Of a stretch of 64,000 nucleotides of DNA, positions 60,364-64,000 are shown in pieces. Position 1 is the stretch's first letter. Every line of letters starts with the position of its first letter. The stretch covers positions 124,001-188,000 of the forward strand of contig DASZTS010000023.1 of the NCBI GenBank assembly GCA_035547915.1, read 5' to 3'. The notes below the pieces were generated by a model. It made no database searches and was not told where the DNA came from. It was given only the letters and a program-made list of their open reading frames with translations. A program made the position numbers and the translations under genes. The DNA is from DASSFG01 sp035547915. GTDB lineage: Bacteria > Planctomycetota > Planctomycetia > Pirellulales > JAICIG01.

Positions 60364-60377
60364 GGTTATATTTAACC
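60364..60377. promoter_or_regulatory. Inverted repeat in the promoter region of the metalloprotease gene
   Basis: GGTTA-TATT-TAACC is a perfect 5-bp dyad about 95 bases upstream of the metalloprotease start, in an AT-richer spot. It contains TATATT, which would serve as a -10 for the plus strand. It could be an operator or part of the promoter; no partner sequence decides. The surrounding 280 bases between the phosphotransferase and the protease hold no gene. Confidence 0.3.
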
Positions 60378-60470
60378 GTTGCGTCTTCGACTGTCGGCTC
60401 ATGGCGCGGCCGAAGGCAAAAAACACAGTCGCTTCACCTTTCTGTTTTTGCCCCTCCGGAAGAATCAACC

Positions 60471-63227
60471 ATGTTGGCCAAGCTGAATCGTTTACGGCGT
60501 TGGACTGCTGTGTCGCTGGGCGCACTGACCGTCACTGCCATCGCATTCGTCGATGTCATCCGCGCCGATGAGACGTCGGCGGGGGCTGAGAAGAAGCCCG
60601 ATCCCGCCACGGCAGCGGCCGATGCGAGCGGTCCGGTAGGCGGGCTGCCCGGTTCCGGCGGCGGGAGCGGGGTGTCGCGGCCCAAGCATCCGCCTTACGG
60701 CGACGTGCTCCGCGATTTCAAATCCATCGATGGCCTGATCAAGCTACACCGCAAAGAGAACCAGCTTTATGCCGAGATCAGCCCCAGCCAACTCAACCGC
60801 GACTTCGTCGTGCTGATTTCGATCTCGCGCGGCATCAGTGAGGGAATGTTGATAGGCGGCATGAGCTGGGGCTTCGGTGATGACTGGTTGTGGCAGTTCC
60901 GCAAGGTCGACGACAACATCCAAATCGTCCGCCGCAACGTCCGTTTCCGGGCCGCCCACGGCAGCCCCGAAGAAAAAGCCGTCAAACTGGCTTACACGGA
61001 CAGTGTGCTCTACAGCTTGCCCATTGTGACGATGGGGCCTTCGGGCGGCATGGTCATCGACATCGACCAGGTGTTCATGAGCGACCTGCCGCAGATCCAG
61101 CAAATGTTGCCTGGGTTCTATTTCGCCGCTAACAAGTCGTCGTGGGAGTCGGTCAAGGGATTCGACCAGAACGTCGAGCTGGAAGTGGCAGCGACCTACG
61201 CCTCGAGCGGGGCGCTCGAACTCGACACGGTGCCCGACAGCCGCGGCGCGACGATCAACGTCCACTACTCGATCAGCGGTCTGCCGCAGACCGGCTATCA
61301 ACCGCGACTCGCCGACGATCGCATCGGCTACTTCCTGACGGCCATCAAGGATTTTTCGAAGAAGAGCGACGAAGACCGTTTCATCCGCTACATCAACCGC
61401 TGGGACATACAGAAAGACGACCCGACCGCGGAGGTCTCGACGCCCAAGAGACCGATCACCTTCTACCTGGAAAAGACCGTCCCCTACAAGTATCGCAAGC
61501 CGATCAGCGACGGAATCCTGGAATGGAACAAGGCGTTTGAGAAGGCCGGCTTCTACAACGCGATCCAGGTCATCCAACAGCAAGACAGCGACGACTGGGA
61601 TCCCGAAGACGTGCGTTACAACACGTTCCGCTGGATTACGGCGGGAGCGGGTTTCGCCATGGGCCCCAGCCGCGTGAACCCGCTGACCGGGCAGATCCTC
61701 GACGCCGACATCATCTTCGATGCCGACTTCGTGCAGTTCTGGAAACGCGAGTACGAGACGTTCACGCCGCAGACGGTAGCCGCGATGACGGGCGGGCCGC
61801 TCGACCTGGAAAGCTATCGCTTGGAGCTCGAACGTGTGCCGTCGGCGCATCGCCACAGCTATCAGTGCCGCTGCGATTTGCACCACGGCATGAGCCGTGA
61901 ATTCGCCCTGGGAACCGTCGCTTTGCTCGCCAATGCCCCGGCGGTTGGCACGGTTCAGCAGCAAGAAAAACTGATCGCGCAGGGCTTGAAGGAAGTCGTG
62001 ATGCATGAGGTCGGCCATACGCTCGGCCTGCGTCACAATTTCAAATCGAGCTCGATGCTCTCGATGGCCGACCTGAACGACACGGCAAAGACCAAGGACA
62101 CGGGCTTGGTCGGTTCGGTGATGGACTACTCGCCGGTCAACATCGTGCCCAAGGACATGAAGCAGGGCGACTATTATTCGCAGACGATCGGCCCTTATGA
62201 CATGTGGGCCATCGAATACGGCTACAAGCCATTGCCCGGTGGTACCGAGGGCGAAGCGGCCGAATTGCGCAAGATCGCTTCACGGTCGGCCGAGCCACAG
62301 TTCGTCTATGCCACCGACGAGGATACACGTGGCATCGACCCCGACCCGTTGGCTAACCGGTTCGACCTCGGCAGCGACACGATCGAGTATGCCAAGATGC
62401 GGGCCAAGCTCATTGCCGATCTCTGGCCGACGGTCATCGATCGGGTGACGCCGGATGGCGATGGCTATCAACGGGCTCGCCAGGCGTTCGGGGTGCTGTT
62501 GGGCAGTTACGGGCAGGCCATGTTCTTCGCCTCTCGCCAAGTGGGCGGCATTTCGGTGAACCGCGACCACAAGAGCGACCCCAACGCGCGGGCGCCGTTC
62601 GTGATCGTGCCGGTCGGCAAACAGCGCGACGCGCTGGCGCTGGTCGAAGAGAACGTGCTCTCGGACAAGCCCTTCAATTTTCCGCCCGAGCTCTATAACA
62701 AGCTGGCGGCGACACGCTGGTATCACTGGGGAAGCGATATGCCGAACCGCGTCGACTACGCGGTTCACGAAGTGATCGCCATGTGGCAAGATCGCGTGCT
62801 GTCGCAGCTCTTGTCGCCGTCGACGCTCGACCGAATCTATGACTCGGAGCTGAAGGTTCCCGCAGACCAAGACGCGCTGACGACCGCGGAGCTCATTTCG
62901 CGGATTACGGCTGCGGTCTTCGCCGAGACGTCCGCCCTGAAGCCGGGTGAATACAGCAACCGCAAGCCGGCCATCAGCAGCCTGCGGCGCGACCTGCAAC
63001 GGCGATACATCAAGCGGCTGTCGAACGTGGCGATGGGATTGAGCGGGGCTCCCGACGATTGCCGGACGGTCGCCGCCTCAGAAATGACAGCCCTGGAACA
63101 GAAGATCAAGCAGGTGCTCGGCAATGCGGAGCTCAAGCTCGACACCTATACCCGTGCTCACTTGGAAGAGACGGCCGCCTTAATCCGCAAGGTGCTCGAC
63201 GCCCGGTTGAACCTGCAACGGCCGTAA
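60471..63227 (+). CDS. Secreted zinc-dependent metalloprotease (MMP-like, DUF5117 type)
   Basis: The 918-residue protein has an N-terminal hydrophobic signal segment (about 10-28) and a metzincin-like zinc site MHEVGHTLGLRHNF with H512, E513, H516 and H522. The upstream 'YGDVLRDFKSIDGLIKLHR' and 'LYAEISPSQLNRDFVVLISI' blocks and the downstream GSVMDYSPVNI Met-turn-like block match the DUF5117/DUF4953 family, which is common in planctomycetes and bacteroidetes. The last 150 residues are helical. Substrates are unknown; it is likely periplasmic or outer-membrane-associated. The ATG start lies about 10 bases after the sequence CTCCGGAAGAATC, with a GGAAG ribosome-binding site. Confidence 0.88.
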   Translation: MLAKLNRLRRWTAVSLGALTVTAIAFVDVIRADETSAGAEKKPDPATAAADASGPVGGLPGSGGGSGVSRPKHPPYGDVLRDFKSIDGLIKLHRKENQLYAEISPSQLNRDFVVLISISRGISEGMLIGGMSWGFGDDWLWQFRKVDDNIQIVRRNVRFRAAHGSPEEKAVKLAYTDSVLYSLPIVTMGPSGGMVIDIDQVFMSDLPQIQQMLPGFYFAANKSSWESVKGFDQNVELEVAATYASSGALELDTVPDSRGATINVHYSISGLPQTGYQPRLADDRIGYFLTAIKDFSKKSDEDRFIRYINRWDIQKDDPTAEVSTPKRPITFYLEKTVPYKYRKPISDGILEWNKAFEKAGFYNAIQVIQQQDSDDWDPEDVRYNTFRWITAGAGFAMGPSRVNPLTGQILDADIIFDADFVQFWKREYETFTPQTVAAMTGGPLDLESYRLELERVPSAHRHSYQCRCDLHHGMSREFALGTVALLANAPAVGTVQQQEKLIAQGLKEVVMHEVGHTLGLRHNFKSSSMLSMADLNDTAKTKDTGLVGSVMDYSPVNIVPKDMKQGDYYSQTIGPYDMWAIEYGYKPLPGGTEGEAAELRKIASRSAEPQFVYATDEDTRGIDPDPLANRFDLGSDTIEYAKMRAKLIADLWPTVIDRVTPDGDGYQRARQAFGVLLGSYGQAMFFASRQVGGISVNRDHKSDPNARAPFVIVPVGKQRDALALVEENVLSDKPFNFPPELYNKLAATRWYHWGSDMPNRVDYAVHEVIAMWQDRVLSQLLSPSTLDRIYDSELKVPADQDALTTAELISRITAAVFAETSALKPGEYSNRKPAISSLRRDLQRRYIKRLSNVAMGLSGAPDDCRTVAASEMTALEQKIKQVLGNAELKLDTYTRAHLEETAALIRKVLDARLNLQRP

Positions 63228-63322
63228 GGAGAAGCCGCAAGGATGATGGAAGAAGGACGAATCGGGCCCGAGGAGCAGGGGCTCTGGGGGCGCTGCCGCT
63301 TCCTTGCCCGGGGCCGCACATC

Positions 63323-63670
63323 ATGAAGCTGATCGTAGCCATCATCCAGCCGACCAAGCTGGAGCCGTTGCGCGAGGCGCTCGACAAGATCGGCGTGACG
63401 CGCATGACGGTCTGCGACGCGCAGGGTTACGGCCGGCAGCGCGGCCGCACCGAGATGTATCGCGGGCACGAATACAAGACCCACCTGCTCCGCAAGATCG
63501 AGCTCGAGATCCTCGTCAACGACGACTTTCTCGAGCGCACGGTCGATTGCATCATGAATGTGGCCCGCACCGGGCCCGACGGGAACATCGGCGACGGCAA
63601 GATCTTTGTCTTGCCCGCCGGAGAGTCGATCCGCATCAGCGACTGTATCCGCGGGCCCGAGGCCGTGTAG
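63323..63670 (+). CDS. Nitrogen regulatory protein PII
   Basis: The 115-residue protein is a GlnB/GlnK-type signal integrator binding ATP/ADP and 2-oxoglutarate. It has the T-loop with Y46 and Y51 (TEMYRGHEYKTHLL), the uridylylation Tyr at position 51, and IGDGKIFVLPAGESIRI as the second family signature. The T-loop after Tyr51 (KTHLLRKIELEI) differs from the usual MVDFLPKVKLEI, so the partner set may differ. No amtB or glnA is next to it, so the paralogue type cannot be read from context. Start ATG 63323 (MKLIVAII). Confidence 0.93.
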   Translation: MKLIVAIIQPTKLEPLREALDKIGVTRMTVCDAQGYGRQRGRTEMYRGHEYKTHLLRKIELEILVNDDFLERTVDCIMNVARTGPDGNIGDGKIFVLPAGESIRISDCIRGPEAV

Positions 63671-63792
63671 CGTCGGTTCCGGACGACCACGCAAGACCGC
63701 GCAGATTGGCAAGGGCTGTCCGCGCGAATCATACTACCGGCAACGGCCACCTCGACCCGTTCATCCTCATTGCCGTTGCCGGAGAAGACGTC

Positions 63793-64000
63793 TTGAAGCA
63801 CGCTTGCCCGACGAAGTTATTACTGGTCTGTCTGGTATCGGTCGCCAGCCTCCAGCCTTTAGCGATCCCACAGATAGGTCCCCAGGCGCGAGCCGCCGAC
63901 GCCGACAAATCGGCCGATCTGGCGCCGGCCGACGACGGCAAGCTGCGCATCCTATGCTTCGGAGCCCATCCGGACGACTGCGAGCTGCGCGTGGCGGGAA
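63793..64000 (+). CDS. PIG-L family deacetylase, 5' part only
   Basis: Only the first 69 codons are in the window. TTG 63793 with GGAGAAG upstream is the likely start, followed by a signal-like hydrophobic segment (KLLLVCLVSVASLQPLAIP). The PIG-L zinc-binding signature GAHPDDCEL is at about residues 58-66, in the correct position after a secretory leader. PIG-L proteins are GlcNAc-type deacetylases; the substrate here is unknown. The rest of the gene lies beyond base 64000. Confidence 0.8.
   Translation, partial: MKHACPTKLLLVCLVSVASLQPLAIPQIGPQARAADADKSADLAPADDGKLRILCFGAHPDDCELRVAG

Overview
This 64 kb window is high-GC, densely coded chromosomal DNA that reads as a planctomycete, most likely near Pirellulales. 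The evidence is convergent rather than a single marker: a DUF1559 prepilin-like protein, an ECF sigma factor followed by a Ser/Thr kinase carrying leucine-rich repeats, a large secreted protein with the planctomycete-type 'LELRALL' N-terminal signature and C-terminal DUF4214-like repeats, a TatC with a long periplasmic insertion, and menaquinone synthesis by the futalosine route. No rRNA, tRNA, insertion sequence, prophage or CRISPR array was seen.

Layout. 0-4 kb: a small lipoprotein, convergent mqnE, then the trehalohydrolase treZ. 3.7-11.3 kb: a tight five-gene operon, SWIM zinc finger / DUF5691 / MoxR-type AAA+ ATPase / DUF5682 / VWA. It is the best candidate in the window for an incompletely described multi-protein system. 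11.3-27 kb: housekeeping and signalling genes, mostly on the minus strand: TIGR01777 epimerase, hybrid histidine kinase, the menG-ubiX-ubiA operon, an enlarged Tex protein, a Uma2-type nuclease, a double-lobed amidohydrolase and tatC, followed by manA (plus), phhB (minus) and rpmE (plus). 27-36.7 kb: prfA-prmC, murA, an alpha/beta hydrolase, DUF1559, glgC and the mqnA-mqnC operon. 36.9-45.3 kb: a signal-peptidase-like protein lacking its catalytic dyad, a secreted hypothetical, a very large FtsX-type permease sitting behind the stump of a BlaI-family repressor gene with its promoter-operator intact, and a PAS/GAF histidine kinase that lacks its phosphoacceptor domain. 45.3-60 kb: membrane and secreted proteins, an SDR, two probable very small genes, a PH-domain membrane protein, ECF sigma and kinase, a large surface protein, a pair of head-to-head truncated genes, a flavin oxidase and a phosphotransferase. 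60-64 kb: a secreted zinc metalloprotease, PII and the start of a PIG-L deacetylase.

How genes fit together. Six proteins of menaquinone synthesis (MqnA, MqnC, MqnE, a UbiA-type prenyltransferase, UbiX and MenG) lie at three separate loci. prfA and prmC pair a release factor with the methyltransferase that modifies it. The ECF sigma factor and the downstream kinase, which carries a zinc-binding anti-sigma-like N-terminus, probably form one signalling unit. A recurring theme is loss of key parts: a dead peptidase, a dead amidohydrolase lobe, a kinase without its histidine domain, a stump of a repressor, and two genes cut at the same point. Coordinates were read by eye; domain calls rest on motif recognition, with no database search.
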